Part shown: positions 1 to 7,140 of the stretch, piece after piece
Position numbering within the stretch: position 1 is the stretch's first letter
Layout of the letters: each line of letters begins with the position of its first letter
The notes under the pieces: generated by a model
Database searches by the model: none
Seen by the model: the letters and a program-made list of their open reading frames with translations, nothing else
What the model was told of the DNA's origin: nothing
NCBI GenBank assembly: GCA_030149995.1
Contig: JASLGV010000002.1
Location: 1 to 8,170 of the forward strand
Length of the DNA: 8,170 nt
Source of the DNA: Pedobacter sp.
Lineage (GTDB): Bacteria; Bacteroidota; Bacteroidia; Sphingobacteriales; Sphingobacteriaceae
Reading direction: 5' to 3'
Made by a program: the position numbers and the translations under genes

Positions 1-1
1 T

Positions 2-940
2 GACTTATCAGATATAACCGAATTACAACCTGCCATCAACAGGCTGTACGAAAAAAAAGCAAAACTCAATCAATCGAGGCCTTTGCCTGCATCTGCTTTG
101 TCTAAAATCAAGCAAGATTTAACTTTAGAATGGACCTATAATTCCAACAGTATAGAAGGTAATACCCTTAGTCTCCGCGAAACCCAAATGGTGTTGCAGG
201 AGGGCATTACCGTTAAAGGAAAAACATTACGCGAGCATTTTGAAGCTTTTAATCACGAAAAAGCAATTGATTACCTATATCAGATTGTAAAAAAAGATTA
301 TAAGCTGCGCAACATAGATATCTTATCCCTCCATGGGCTGGTACTCAGAAGCATTGAAGATGAATACGCGGGCAGGCTCAGAAATGGTGGCGTACGGATT
401 ATTGGCGCCAATTTTACCCCGCCGGCTGCCCACAAAGTCTCGGTCTTGCTTGATGAGCTAATTACCTTTGTAAATCATAATCCGCTTGGCCTAAACGAAA
501 TTCTGTTATCCACTATTTTTCATCACAAGCTGGTTTGGATTCATCCGTTTTTTGATGGGAATGGCAGAACCGTTCGCCTCGCCATGAATATCCTCCTGAT
601 GCGCAGTGGTTTTCCACCGGCCATTATTTTAAAAAATGATCGCAAAAAGTATTACGAGGCACTCAACCAGGCCAACAAAGGCCAATACCAGAAACTCTGT
701 CTCCTCATGATGCAGGCTTTAGAACGTTCTTTAAATATATACATCAATGCGTTGCCCGATCAGGATAGCTACGAACCCATCGCCAATATCGTTGCAGAAC
801 CCGACATCCCTTATGGCCAGGAATACATCAGCCTGCTGGCCAGAAAAGGTAAAATTGATGCTTATAAGGAGGGTAAAGACTGGTTAACCACAGCCACAGC
901 TGTAAAAGATTATATCAAAAACAGAAAAAGAGAACGTTGA
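2..940 (+). CDS. Fic family protein (putative AMP transferase), 5' end outside window
   Basis: Fic enzymes usually transfer AMP from ATP to a hydroxyl side chain of a target protein. The frame is open from the left edge, so the gene is partial. A TTG at 83 is in frame, but the 27 codons before it read as a helical family-like N-terminus ending in RPLP, so the true start is probably upstream. Numbering from that TTG, the inhibitory-helix motif S-x-x-x-E-G is at residues 21-26 (SNSIEG), in front of the core, which marks class II. The flap (GGVRIIGANFTPP) is at about 102-114. The catalytic motif HPFFDGNGRTVR is complete at 154-165 and fits HxFx(D/E)GNGRxxR, so the enzyme should be active. Residues 248-280 (YISLLARKGKIDAYKEGKDW and onward) resemble an excisionase/MerR-like helix-turn-helix. 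The target is unknown. The last codons form one arm of the shared terminator. Confidence 0.93.
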   Translation, partial: DLSDITELQPAINRLYEKKAKLNQSRPLPASALSKIKQDLTLEWTYNSNSIEGNTLSLRETQMVLQEGITVKGKTLREHFEAFNHEKAIDYLYQIVKKDYKLRNIDILSLHGLVLRSIEDEYAGRLRNGGVRIIGANFTPPAAHKVSVLLDELITFVNHNPLGLNEILLSTIFHHKLVWIHPFFDGNGRTVRLAMNILLMRSGFPPAIILKNDRKKYYEALNQANKGQYQKLCLLMMQALERSLNIYINALPDQDSYEPIANIVAEPDIPYGQEYISLLARKGKIDAYKEGKDWLTTATAVKDYIKNRKRER

Positions 941-957
941 AGTTCTCTTTTTCTGTT
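920..957. terminator. Shared bidirectional terminator between convergent genes
   Basis: A perfect 16-bp inverted repeat (920-935 and 942-957) encloses a 6-nt loop, GTTGAA. The arms are A-rich on the left and T-rich on the right, so either strand gives a stem with a U-rich 3' arm. There is no separate U-tract after it. The Fic stop codon TGA (938-940) lies in the loop, and the TetR stop (956-958, complement) sits at the foot of the right arm, so both genes run into the hairpin. Termination in both directions is inferred from structure and position. Confidence 0.75.
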
Positions 958-1531
958 ATAAAGCTGCTTTTACCAGGAAAGGCAGTATCTCCTTTTGAAA
1001 GGAAACAAAATTCTTGCGTACATCCGAATCGCTTACCGAAGTAAAAGCGAAAGAGAATACAATGCTTTTACTCGCTTTAAGTAAGAAAGCAAGCCCTTCT
1101 CTGCGGGCAGGATTATTTTTAAAGTTATCGAGTTCCAGATAGGCCGCCAGCAACAGTGCCTCCAGCTGATCTGAAAGATGCTTGAGAAATTCCTGAGAAT
1201 TTGCATTCTCCCGAACAAAATCCCAGCCTATAAATTCGTTGCAGGCGGTAAATGAAAGCCTGCTCGTTTTCATAACCAAAGCTTTTAAGTATTCTTCTTC
1301 AGATATGTAGCTTACCTTATTATGCAGAATTTCCTTTAAATTCTGATCCAGGTAATCCATTAAAATACTATCTAAAACCTGCTCTTTGCTTTCGAAATAT
1401 TTATAAATGGTTGCTTTGGCAATACGTGCCTTTTTAGCGATTTCATTAACACTTGTCTTGTGATAACCGTATTTTCTAAAAAGTTCTTTTGCAGATTTTT
1501 TTACGGTTTCTTTTATTTTTTCAGCTTCCAT
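956..1531 (-). CDS. TetR/AcrR family transcriptional regulator
   Basis: This 191-residue protein has the usual size of a TetR-type dimeric repressor. The N-terminal DNA-binding domain spans about residues 6-52, with a typical helix-turn-helix at 25-46: TSVNEIAKKARIAKATIYKY, followed by FESKEQVL, the family hallmark. The rest is a helical ligand/dimerisation domain without a subfamily signature that I recognise, so the inducer cannot be predicted. Its ATG overlaps the stop codon of the upstream lipoprotein gene by one base (TAATG), with no Shine-Dalgarno sequence, which suggests translational coupling in the pheS-lipoprotein-TetR unit. The gene ends in the hairpin shared with the Fic gene. It may regulate its own unit or an unlinked gene; no operator is evident. 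Confidence 0.93.
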   Translation of the reverse strand: MEAEKIKETVKKSAKELFRKYGYHKTSVNEIAKKARIAKATIYKYFESKEQVLDSILMDYLDQNLKEILHNKVSYISEEEYLKALVMKTSRLSFTACNEFIGWDFVRENANSQEFLKHLSDQLEALLLAAYLELDNFKNNPARREGLAFLLKASKSIVFSFAFTSVSDSDVRKNFVSFQKEILPFLVKAAL

Positions 1532-1938
1532 TAATTTGTAATGTTTAATAATTGGCCGCCTTGTAGATAGACATTGTAAGCCTTCAGATTTTTCTTGGCC
1601 GGTGCCTTTACCGGGCTCCCGTCAAGTAGTGAAAATTTTGCACCAGAACAAGGATCTGTAGCCGAAAGGCCATTATCATCCGGGTTGACTTTACATCTCT
1701 GCTCCGGATTTACAGAACTACAACGGTCAAATGCTACATAACCACCCACTGGTGTTTTAACAATAATCAACCCAGCTATTCCATAGTTTGGCACCAACAG
1801 TACATTATTGGTTGCTTTCAGACTGAATTCGGTTGTGGTAATGTTGTAATTTACGGCTACATCCGGGATGTATGCTTCATCTTTGCTGCAACCGGTAAAC
1901 AAAGCAACAATTAGTAATAAGCTGGCAATGTATTTCAT
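1531..1938 (-). CDS. Rieske-fold-like lipoprotein lacking most Fe-S ligands
   Basis: This 135-residue protein begins with a lipoprotein signal peptide: a K at position 3 (MKY), a hydrophobic run, and the lipobox F-T-G-C with the lipidated Cys at 17. The next residues, SKDE, resemble the acidic export signal of surface-exposed Bacteroidetes lipoproteins (inference). The remainder resembles the cluster-binding part of Rieske proteins: GYVAFDRC at 66-73, then DPCSGAKFSLLDGSPVKAP at 95-113, followed by a Leu-Tyr ending segment, as in the usual CPCHGxxF...DG...GPA...L..Y. The iron ligands are mostly gone: Ser75 and Ser98 stand where the two His should be and Asp95 where the second Cys should be. 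Cys73, Cys82 and Cys97 remain. The protein is therefore unlikely to hold a [2Fe-2S] cluster. The gene starts one base after the pheS stop codon and overlaps the TetR start. No function is assigned; the Rieske relation is by eye. Confidence 0.85.
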   Translation of the reverse strand: MKYIASLLLIVALFTGCSKDEAYIPDVAVNYNITTTEFSLKATNNVLLVPNYGIAGLIIVKTPVGGYVAFDRCSSVNPEQRCKVNPDDNGLSATDPCSGAKFSLLDGSPVKAPAKKNLKAYNVYLQGGQLLNITN

Positions 1939-1939
1939 G

Positions 1940-2980
1940 TTAAATTAACGCTGATTTATATTGTTTTAAGAAACGGGCGTCATTTTCAGAAAAAAGTCTT
2001 AAATCTTTAATTTCATATTTAAGGTTGGCTATTCTTTCTATTCCCATTCCAAAGGCAAAGCCACTATATTTTTTTGAATCAATGCCACAGTTTTCGAGTA
2101 CATTCGGATCTACCATCCCACAACCCAGGATTTCTACCCAACCGCTGTATTTACAAAGCTGGCATCCGGCGCCTTTACAAATGGTACAAGAGATGTCCAT
2201 TTCGGCAGATGGTTCTGTAAAAGGGAAATATGAAGGTCTGAAACGCACTTTTGTTCCTTCTCCATATAGTTCCTGCACAAAATAGAAAAGTGTTTGTTTT
2301 AAATCCGCAAAAGAAACATTTTCATCTACGTATAAGCCTTCGATCTGGTGGAAAAAGCAATGTGCCCGGGCAGAAATGGCTTCATTTCTGTAAACGCGCC
2401 CTGGCATAATGGCCCTGAACGGAGGTTGTCCTTGCTCCATCATTCTAACCTGTACAGAAGAAGTGTGGGTGCGTAAGGCAATGTCGCCTTTTTCTCCACC
2501 TTTTTTGATGAAGAACGTATCCTGCATATCTCTTGCCGGATGTTCTTCCGGAAAGTTCAGTGCAGAAAAGTTATGCCAGTCGTCTTCAATTTCCGGTCCT
2601 TCTGCAACGGTGAAACCCAAACGCGCAAAAATCTCTACGATTTCCCTTCTTACCAGGGCCAGCGGATGGCGGGAGCCAATCTCAAAACCTTCGCCTGGCA
2701 AACTTAAATCCAGATCCTGGCCTGCACTTGATGCAGTAGAATTTTCTATCGCCTCTTTTAAAGACTGGAACTTGGCTTCTGCCAGTTGTTTAAATGTGTT
2801 CAAAACCTGACCTAAGGTTTTCTTCTCTTCTACAGAAACCGACTTAAATTCATCAAAAATTTCTTTTATGATGCCTTTTGTACCTAAATATTTTATACGG
2901 AACTGTTCTAACTCGTCTGCCTTTTCGGTTACGAAGGCATTGATGTTTTCAGTATACTGTGCGATTTTATCTTGTAACAT
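1940..2980 (-). CDS. pheS: Phenylalanine--tRNA ligase alpha subunit
   Basis: PheS is the catalytic subunit of the cytoplasmic alpha2beta2 enzyme that charges tRNA-Phe using ATP. The 346-residue length fits the family (about 330-350). Residues 1-85 form the N-terminal coiled-coil arm that contacts tRNA (YLGTKG at 31-36). The class II core follows: motif 1 around 104-135 (HPLALVRREIVEIF), motif 2 around 188-215 (FRAIMPGRVYRNEA, then CFFHQIEG), and motif 3 at 307-320 (GFAFGMGIERIANL), which lines the Phe pocket. Four cysteines at 265, 268, 273 and 276 make a CxxC-x4-CxxC insertion before GWVEILGCGM; many bacterial PheS proteins have it, and it may bind zinc. The partner pheT is not next to it, so the two genes are split here. 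It heads a compact unit with the lipoprotein and TetR genes. Confidence 0.98.
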   Translation of the reverse strand: MLQDKIAQYTENINAFVTEKADELEQFRIKYLGTKGIIKEIFDEFKSVSVEEKKTLGQVLNTFKQLAEAKFQSLKEAIENSTASSAGQDLDLSLPGEGFEIGSRHPLALVRREIVEIFARLGFTVAEGPEIEDDWHNFSALNFPEEHPARDMQDTFFIKKGGEKGDIALRTHTSSVQVRMMEQGQPPFRAIMPGRVYRNEAISARAHCFFHQIEGLYVDENVSFADLKQTLFYFVQELYGEGTKVRFRPSYFPFTEPSAEMDISCTICKGAGCQLCKYSGWVEILGCGMVDPNVLENCGIDSKKYSGFAFGMGIERIANLKYEIKDLRLFSENDARFLKQYKSALI

Positions 2981-2985
2981 GACTT

Positions 2986-2993
2986 CAAAGATA
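2986..2993 (-). promoter_or_regulatory. Candidate -7 promoter element of pheS
   Basis: The minus strand reads TATCTTTG here, a full match to the Bacteroidetes -7 consensus TAnnTTTG. Only five bases (AAGTC) separate it from the pheS ATG, so transcription would begin at or within a few bases of the start codon. I found no TTG-type -33 element at the usual distance of about 19-21 bp, which lowers the confidence. Confidence 0.45.
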
Positions 2994-3178
2994 CAGCAAA
3001 TTTTCTATAATTATTAATTACTCGTGGGTTCAAAAAATCAGTTTACAATAGCATTATAAAAGAAAATGAACCAGCATCGGCTAAAAATGCAGGAATATTT
3101 ATGCCAAAGCATTGTTCGTTTGCAGGTATTAATCTACCTACATGCTTCAAACAGGTAAATAATTCTGATTGCAAATAG

Positions 3179-3208
3179 CCAAAAAAATAAGGGAGCTATG
3201 CGCTCCCT
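3179..3208 (-). terminator. Intrinsic terminator of kbl
   Basis: On the minus strand, just after the kbl stop codon, a GC-rich hairpin (GGGAGC, loop GCATA, GCTCCC; plus-strand 3191-3207, extended by one A-T pair) is followed directly by TTATTTTTTT. This is a textbook rho-independent terminator. It isolates kbl from the downstream pheS unit, which therefore needs its own promoter. Confidence 0.9.
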
Positions 3209-3215
3209 CTTTATA

Positions 3216-4406
3216 TTACTTGATAACACCAAGTGCCTTACCTACTTTGGTAAAGGCGGCAATGGCTTTATCCAAATGATGTTGTTCGTGCCCAGCCGAT
3301 AACTGTACGCGAATACGCGCTTTGCCTTGTGGTACAACCGGGTAGAAAAATCCAATCACATAAATACCTTCTTCCAGCATTTTAGCTGCAAATTCCTGTG
3401 CAATTTTTGCATCGTACAGCATAACAGGCACAATCGGATGGAAACCCGGCTTAATGTCAAATCCAGCCTCGGTCATCTTCTCCCTAAAATATTTGGTATT
3501 GTATTCCAGCTTATCACGCAGGGCAGTTGTTTCGCTCAGCATGTCTAAAACTGTTACGGACGCACCTGCAATTGCCGGCGCCAGCGTATTGGAGAACAAA
3601 TACGGGCGCGATCTTTGGCGCAACATGTCGATAATTTCTTTTTTACCTGATGTAAAACCACCAGATGCACCTCCCAATGCTTTTCCAAGCGTACCTGTAA
3701 TAATATCGATGCGGTCCATTACGTTAAAATGCTCGTGTGTTCCTCTACCGGTTTTACCTATGAAACCCGTACAGTGGCTTTCATCGATCATCACCAGGGC
3801 TTCGTATTGATCGGCAAGATCACAAATCTGATCCAATGGTGCAACCGATCCATCCATTGAGAAAGCTCCATCTGTTACAATAATGCGGTGACGGCAATCT
3901 TTTGCAGCGATTAATTGCTTTTCAAGATCTTCCATATCCGAATTTTTATAACGGAAACGTTGTGCTTTACACAACCTTACCCCATCGATAATAGAAGCAT
4001 GATTGAGTTCATCAGAAATAATGGCATCTTCGGCATTAAACAAAGGTTCAAAAACCCCTCCATTGGCATCAAATGCTGCCGCATATAAGATCGTATCTTC
4101 AGTGCCCAGAAATGCAGAAATCTTTGCTTCCAGTTCTTTATGAATATCCTGGGTACCACATATAAACCGAACAGAAGACATTCCATAACCATGTGCATCA
4201 ATTGCTTCTTTGGCAGCTTGCAGAACCTTAGGATGCGAAGAAAGCCCCAGGTAATTATTTGCACAAAAATTAACCACCTCATTACCCGTATTCACCTTTA
4301 TATCAGCTCCCTGAGGGGTTACAATAATTCTTTCGCGCTTGTATAAACCAGCGTCTTCTATCTCTTTAAGTTCCTTTTGAAGAACAGGTTGTAATGTCTT
4401 ATACAT
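3216..4406 (-). CDS. kbl: Glycine C-acetyltransferase (2-amino-3-ketobutyrate CoA ligase)
   Basis: A PLP-dependent cytoplasmic enzyme that cleaves 2-amino-3-ketobutyrate with CoA to glycine and acetyl-CoA, the second step of threonine breakdown after threonine dehydrogenase (tdh, not in this window). I chose the ATG at 4406, giving 396 residues beginning MYKTLQ, close to the 398 of the E. coli enzyme. The frame continues upstream to an ATG at 4448, but those 14 residues are not family-like and lie over the promoter. Visible features: the N-terminal [14 protein letters not shown] (46-59), NHAS with His136 stacking on the cofactor, the VMIDESH segment with Asp208 and His211, and the PLP lysine Lys242 in [14 protein letters not shown]. 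Related alpha-oxoamine synthases such as serine palmitoyltransferase occur in this phylum, but the overall sequence fits Kbl best. It is a single-gene unit with its own terminator and is divergent from the DUF5686 genes. Confidence 0.96.
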   Translation of the reverse strand: MYKTLQPVLQKELKEIEDAGLYKRERIIVTPQGADIKVNTGNEVVNFCANNYLGLSSHPKVLQAAKEAIDAHGYGMSSVRFICGTQDIHKELEAKISAFLGTEDTILYAAAFDANGGVFEPLFNAEDAIISDELNHASIIDGVRLCKAQRFRYKNSDMEDLEKQLIAAKDCRHRIIVTDGAFSMDGSVAPLDQICDLADQYEALVMIDESHCTGFIGKTGRGTHEHFNVMDRIDIITGTLGKALGGASGGFTSGKKEIIDMLRQRSRPYLFSNTLAPAIAGASVTVLDMLSETTALRDKLEYNTKYFREKMTEAGFDIKPGFHPIVPVMLYDAKIAQEFAAKMLEEGIYVIGFFYPVVPQGKARIRVQLSAGHEQHHLDKAIAAFTKVGKALGVIK

Positions 4407-4430
4407 GATTTTAATGGTTGATTTGCGTTT

Positions 4431-4438
4431 CAAAGTTA
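4431..4438 (-). promoter_or_regulatory. Candidate -7 promoter element of kbl
   Basis: The minus strand reads TAACTTTG, matching the Bacteroidetes -7 consensus TAnnTTTG. It lies 24 bases upstream of the chosen ATG (4406), which leaves a short, A-rich leader without a Shine-Dalgarno sequence. A TTTG lies only 12 bp further upstream, closer than the normal -33 spacing, so the -33 element is unclear. The location supports the shorter kbl start, because the longer frame would begin upstream of this promoter. Confidence 0.55.
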
Positions 4439-4520
4439 TAAAAAACACTTCAAACTATCGGATGTAGAACCCTCTGACAAGAAAAATTAAGGACCCGAAA
4501 AATAAAAAACAGTTTTTTTA

Positions 4521-4554
4521 ACAGATTTAACAAACTTTATGTAAAGAAATCTGT
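4521..4554. repeat. Nested dyad in the kbl / DUF5686 divergent promoter region
   Basis: Perfect 8-bp inverted arms, ACAGATTT (4521-4528) and AAATCTGT (4547-4554), enclose a second dyad CTTTA-TG-TAAAG (4535-4546). It sits 53 bases before the first DUF5686 start and upstream of the kbl promoter. It lies between divergent genes, so it is more likely an operator-type site or leader structure than a terminator. The region is AT-rich, so chance pairing cannot be excluded. Confidence 0.35.
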
Positions 4555-4606
4555 ATAGTGTAAAAACTTATCCGATATTTATAACCAAACCACTAACCAA
4601 CCACTT

Positions 4607-7054
4607 ATGCAGAAATTTTGCGTATTCATCGTGCTTTGTGTATTTGCAAATCTGGCCAGTGCACAACAATTAACCGTTTCAGGAACCATTAAGGATAGCA
4701 ATGGAGCGCCAATTCCCTTTGCCTCCGTTTATATAAAGAATACAACGGTTGGAACTTCTGCAAATGTTGATGGGCATTACACCATTCGTACACCTAAAGG
4801 AACAAATACGTTAATATACAGGGCTGTAGGATATAAACAGCTTGAGAAAGAATTTGCATCTGATGGAAACACGGTTATTAATGTGGTACTGCCGGACGAA
4901 AGCTATACCCTTAACAACGTGACCATTAAGGCCAATGCCGAAGATCCTGCTTACGAAATTATGCGGAAAGTTATCAGCATGAGAAAAAAGCATCTCGAAG
5001 AGGTTAATGCTTTCTCTTGTGATGTATATATTAAAGGTGTTCAGCGGTTAAACGGTGCACCTAAAAAGTTTTTCGGGCGCGACATACAGAAAATCCTGGA
5101 GCTGGATACCAACAGAAGGGGCATTATTTATTTATCAGAATCTGAAAGCAGGTTTAATTTCAAACGCCCTAATGATGTTCGGGAAGAAATGCTCTCCTCA
5201 AAAGTTGCCGGCAGAAACAATGCTTTTAGTTTCAATAAGGCGTCTGACCTGATTATTAATTTCTACGAAAACCACCTGCTTGAAGGTACCATCAGCACCC
5301 GGGGTTTTGTTTCTCCCCTTTCTGATAATGCCATGCTGTATTACAAATACAAATTTCTGGGTGAAACCCGCGAAAATGGCGAAACGATCAATAAAATCCA
5401 GGTTATCCCCCGCAGGGAGAACGATCCTGTTTTCAGGGGAATTATTTACATTACGGATGATAGCTGGCGCCTCTATAACACAGATTTATACCTGGTTAAA
5501 AATGCAGGTGTAAATCTGATCGATACCCTGAATATAAGTCAGCAGTTTACCAAAATACAAGATGTATATATGCCCACGGCCATTAACTTTCAATTTAATG
5601 GTAAGGTATTGGGCTTTAAATTTGCCGGTTATTATATTGGAGTATACAGCAACTACAACCTGTCGCCCAATTTTCCAAAAAACTTTTTTAACGGTGAGAT
5701 TTTAAAAGTTACCGAGCTGGTCAATAAAAAAGATTCTATTTACTGGAAAAATAACCGTCCCATTCCTTTAACCCCCGACGAGCGGCTAAATTACATTAAA
5801 AAAGACAGTATCGCCAAGCTAAAGGAATCCAAGCATTACCTCGATTCGGTAGAACGAGAAAACAACAAATTTGGCATTGGCAAATTCTTACTTACGGGTT
5901 ATAGTATCAACAACCGGTTTGATAAAGAGTATTATTATTTTGATCCGATTATACAATCTGTCTTTTATAACACCGTAGAAGGATTCGCAGTTAAATATGG
6001 TGTAACCTACCGGAAGGTATTTGACAACAACCGGTCGTATAGTATCAGGCCTGAAATACGCTATGGTTTTGCCAACAAAACATTTACCGGTACACTTTCG
6101 GGTAGCTACCAGTATAACGTCATCAATCGTGCAGTTGTAGGCGGATCGTTGGGTAGTGGTATTTTCGATCTTAATAATTATGGTTCCATGCCGTTATGGG
6201 GCAATTCAATTAACTCCCTTTTGTACGAAAAGAACTTTTCTAAGTTTTATCAAAAGAACTTTGTAAATGCTTATACCAGTAGAGAGCTTATCAATGGACT
6301 GCAGGGAACATTAACCGTAAATTTTAGCAGAAATAAAACACTCGTTAACCATTCCAGCTTTAAAATCAGGGATGTAAAAGATCTTGAGTTTACGTCCAAC
6401 AACCCTTTTACCCCGGCTTTTGAATCCCCTTTATTTCCCGATTACAATGCTTTAAGTGCGAGCTTAAACTTAACTTATTCCATTAACCAAAAGTATATTA
6501 CAAGGCCTGACGGGAGATTCTACGAAGAATCGAGTTACCCTAAGATAGTATTTGCGTACAGAAAGGGAATTAAAAATGTGCTAAGCAGTGCTGTTGATTA
6601 CGATTTTGTACGTGCCGAAATTTATCAGGAAAAAATCAGCGCCGGGCTATGGGGATTTTCTTCCTTTTCTATTGGAGCAGGTAAGTTTTTAAACAACAAA
6701 TCGCTTTACTATCCGGATTACAAACACTTTCAGGGAAACATTGCTTTAATTTTCCCGCCGGATATGCGAAAATTCCAATTTCTCGATTTTTACCAGTTCA
6801 GTACCAAAAGGCAGTATTTTGAAGCGCATGCCGAACACAATTTTGCGGGTTTCTTTACCAATAAGGTACCGCTGCTGCGCAAGCTAAAACTCGAAGAATT
6901 TGTAGGTGGCGGCTATCTTTCATCACCCGAAAAAAGGAACTATACGGAGTTCTATTTCGGTTTGCAGCGATTGATTTTCCGGGTAGGTTATGGTTATGCA
7001 TACGACGGGAATAAAAAGGTATCGCAAGGATTCCGGATTAGTTACGGCTTCTAA
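4607..7054 (+). CDS. DUF5686 outer-membrane protein with carboxypeptidase-regulatory-like domain, copy 1
   Basis: A complete 815-residue envelope protein. Residues 1-20 form a signal peptide (hydrophobic core, cleavage near ASAQ-Q). Residues 22-107 form a carboxypeptidase-regulatory-like beta-sandwich (VSGTIKDSNGAPIPFASVYI, then VDGHYTI and YRAVGY), the domain also found at the N-terminus of SusC-type receptors. From about 112 the DUF5686 region follows, with the conserved block PKKFFGRD at 152-159 and SSKVAGRNNAFSFNKASDL at 197-215. From about 420 to the end the sequence alternates aromatic and polar stretches, like a transmembrane beta-barrel, and ends in Phe (GFRISYGF), a BamA-recognised terminus. 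The stretch HAEHNFAGFFTNKVPLLRKL near residue 745 recalls Omp85-type barrels. No TonB box or plug domain is seen, so it is not a standard SusC receptor. The function of the family is unknown. A 158-base gap precedes it, with repeated AACCA motifs and no Shine-Dalgarno sequence. Confidence 0.93.
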   Translation: MQKFCVFIVLCVFANLASAQQLTVSGTIKDSNGAPIPFASVYIKNTTVGTSANVDGHYTIRTPKGTNTLIYRAVGYKQLEKEFASDGNTVINVVLPDESYTLNNVTIKANAEDPAYEIMRKVISMRKKHLEEVNAFSCDVYIKGVQRLNGAPKKFFGRDIQKILELDTNRRGIIYLSESESRFNFKRPNDVREEMLSSKVAGRNNAFSFNKASDLIINFYENHLLEGTISTRGFVSPLSDNAMLYYKYKFLGETRENGETINKIQVIPRRENDPVFRGIIYITDDSWRLYNTDLYLVKNAGVNLIDTLNISQQFTKIQDVYMPTAINFQFNGKVLGFKFAGYYIGVYSNYNLSPNFPKNFFNGEILKVTELVNKKDSIYWKNNRPIPLTPDERLNYIKKDSIAKLKESKHYLDSVERENNKFGIGKFLLTGYSINNRFDKEYYYFDPIIQSVFYNTVEGFAVKYGVTYRKVFDNNRSYSIRPEIRYGFANKTFTGTLSGSYQYNVINRAVVGGSLGSGIFDLNNYGSMPLWGNSINSLLYEKNFSKFYQKNFVNAYTSRELINGLQGTLTVNFSRNKTLVNHSSFKIRDVKDLEFTSNNPFTPAFESPLFPDYNALSASLNLTYSINQKYITRPDGRFYEESSYPKIVFAYRKGIKNVLSSAVDYDFVRAEIYQEKISAGLWGFSSFSIGAGKFLNNKSLYYPDYKHFQGNIALIFPPDMRKFQFLDFYQFSTKRQYFEAHAEHNFAGFFTNKVPLLRKLKLEEFVGGGYLSSPEKRNYTEFYFGLQRLIFRVGYGYAYDGNKKVSQGFRISYGF

Positions 7055-7140
7055 AGCTAAAATTAAAAGATTTAATTCATCAAATCTACGGGGGCTGATT
7101 CTTTTTCATTATATTGGGATGACAAAAGTTAGCAGACTGA

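Noticed and set aside
83..85. TTG as the start of the Fic gene
   Set aside because: The frame is open upstream to the window edge and the preceding residues fit the family's N-terminal helix, so the start is probably outside the window.
2409..2810. Plus-strand open frame of 133 codons inside pheS
   Set aside because: It is antisense to a full-length, motif-complete pheS and has no family-like features; it is a shadow of pheS codon use.
3118..3155. Imperfect hairpin (GTTTG...CAAAC outside, AGGTA...TACCT inside) considered as a pheS attenuator
   Set aside because: The arms are short with an uneven bulge, there is no U-tract or Phe-rich leader peptide, and it lies upstream of the likely pheS promoter, so it would not be in the message.
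3066..3158. Plus-strand 30-codon open frame (MNQHRLKMQEYL...) in the gap between pheS and kbl
   Set aside because: It has no promoter element, no ribosome-binding context and no recognisable protein features, and it lies antisense to the kbl-pheS direction. A frame of this length is expected by chance.
4407..4448. Longer kbl start at 4448
   Set aside because: It adds 14 residues not typical of the family and overlaps the TAACTTTG promoter element; ATG 4406 gives the normal N-terminus and length.
7072..7091. Weak hairpin AGATTT/AAATCT between the two DUF5686 genes, considered as a terminator
   Set aside because: The six A-T-rich pairs with an 8-nt loop and no T-tract are too weak to end transcription; the genes are more likely co-transcribed.
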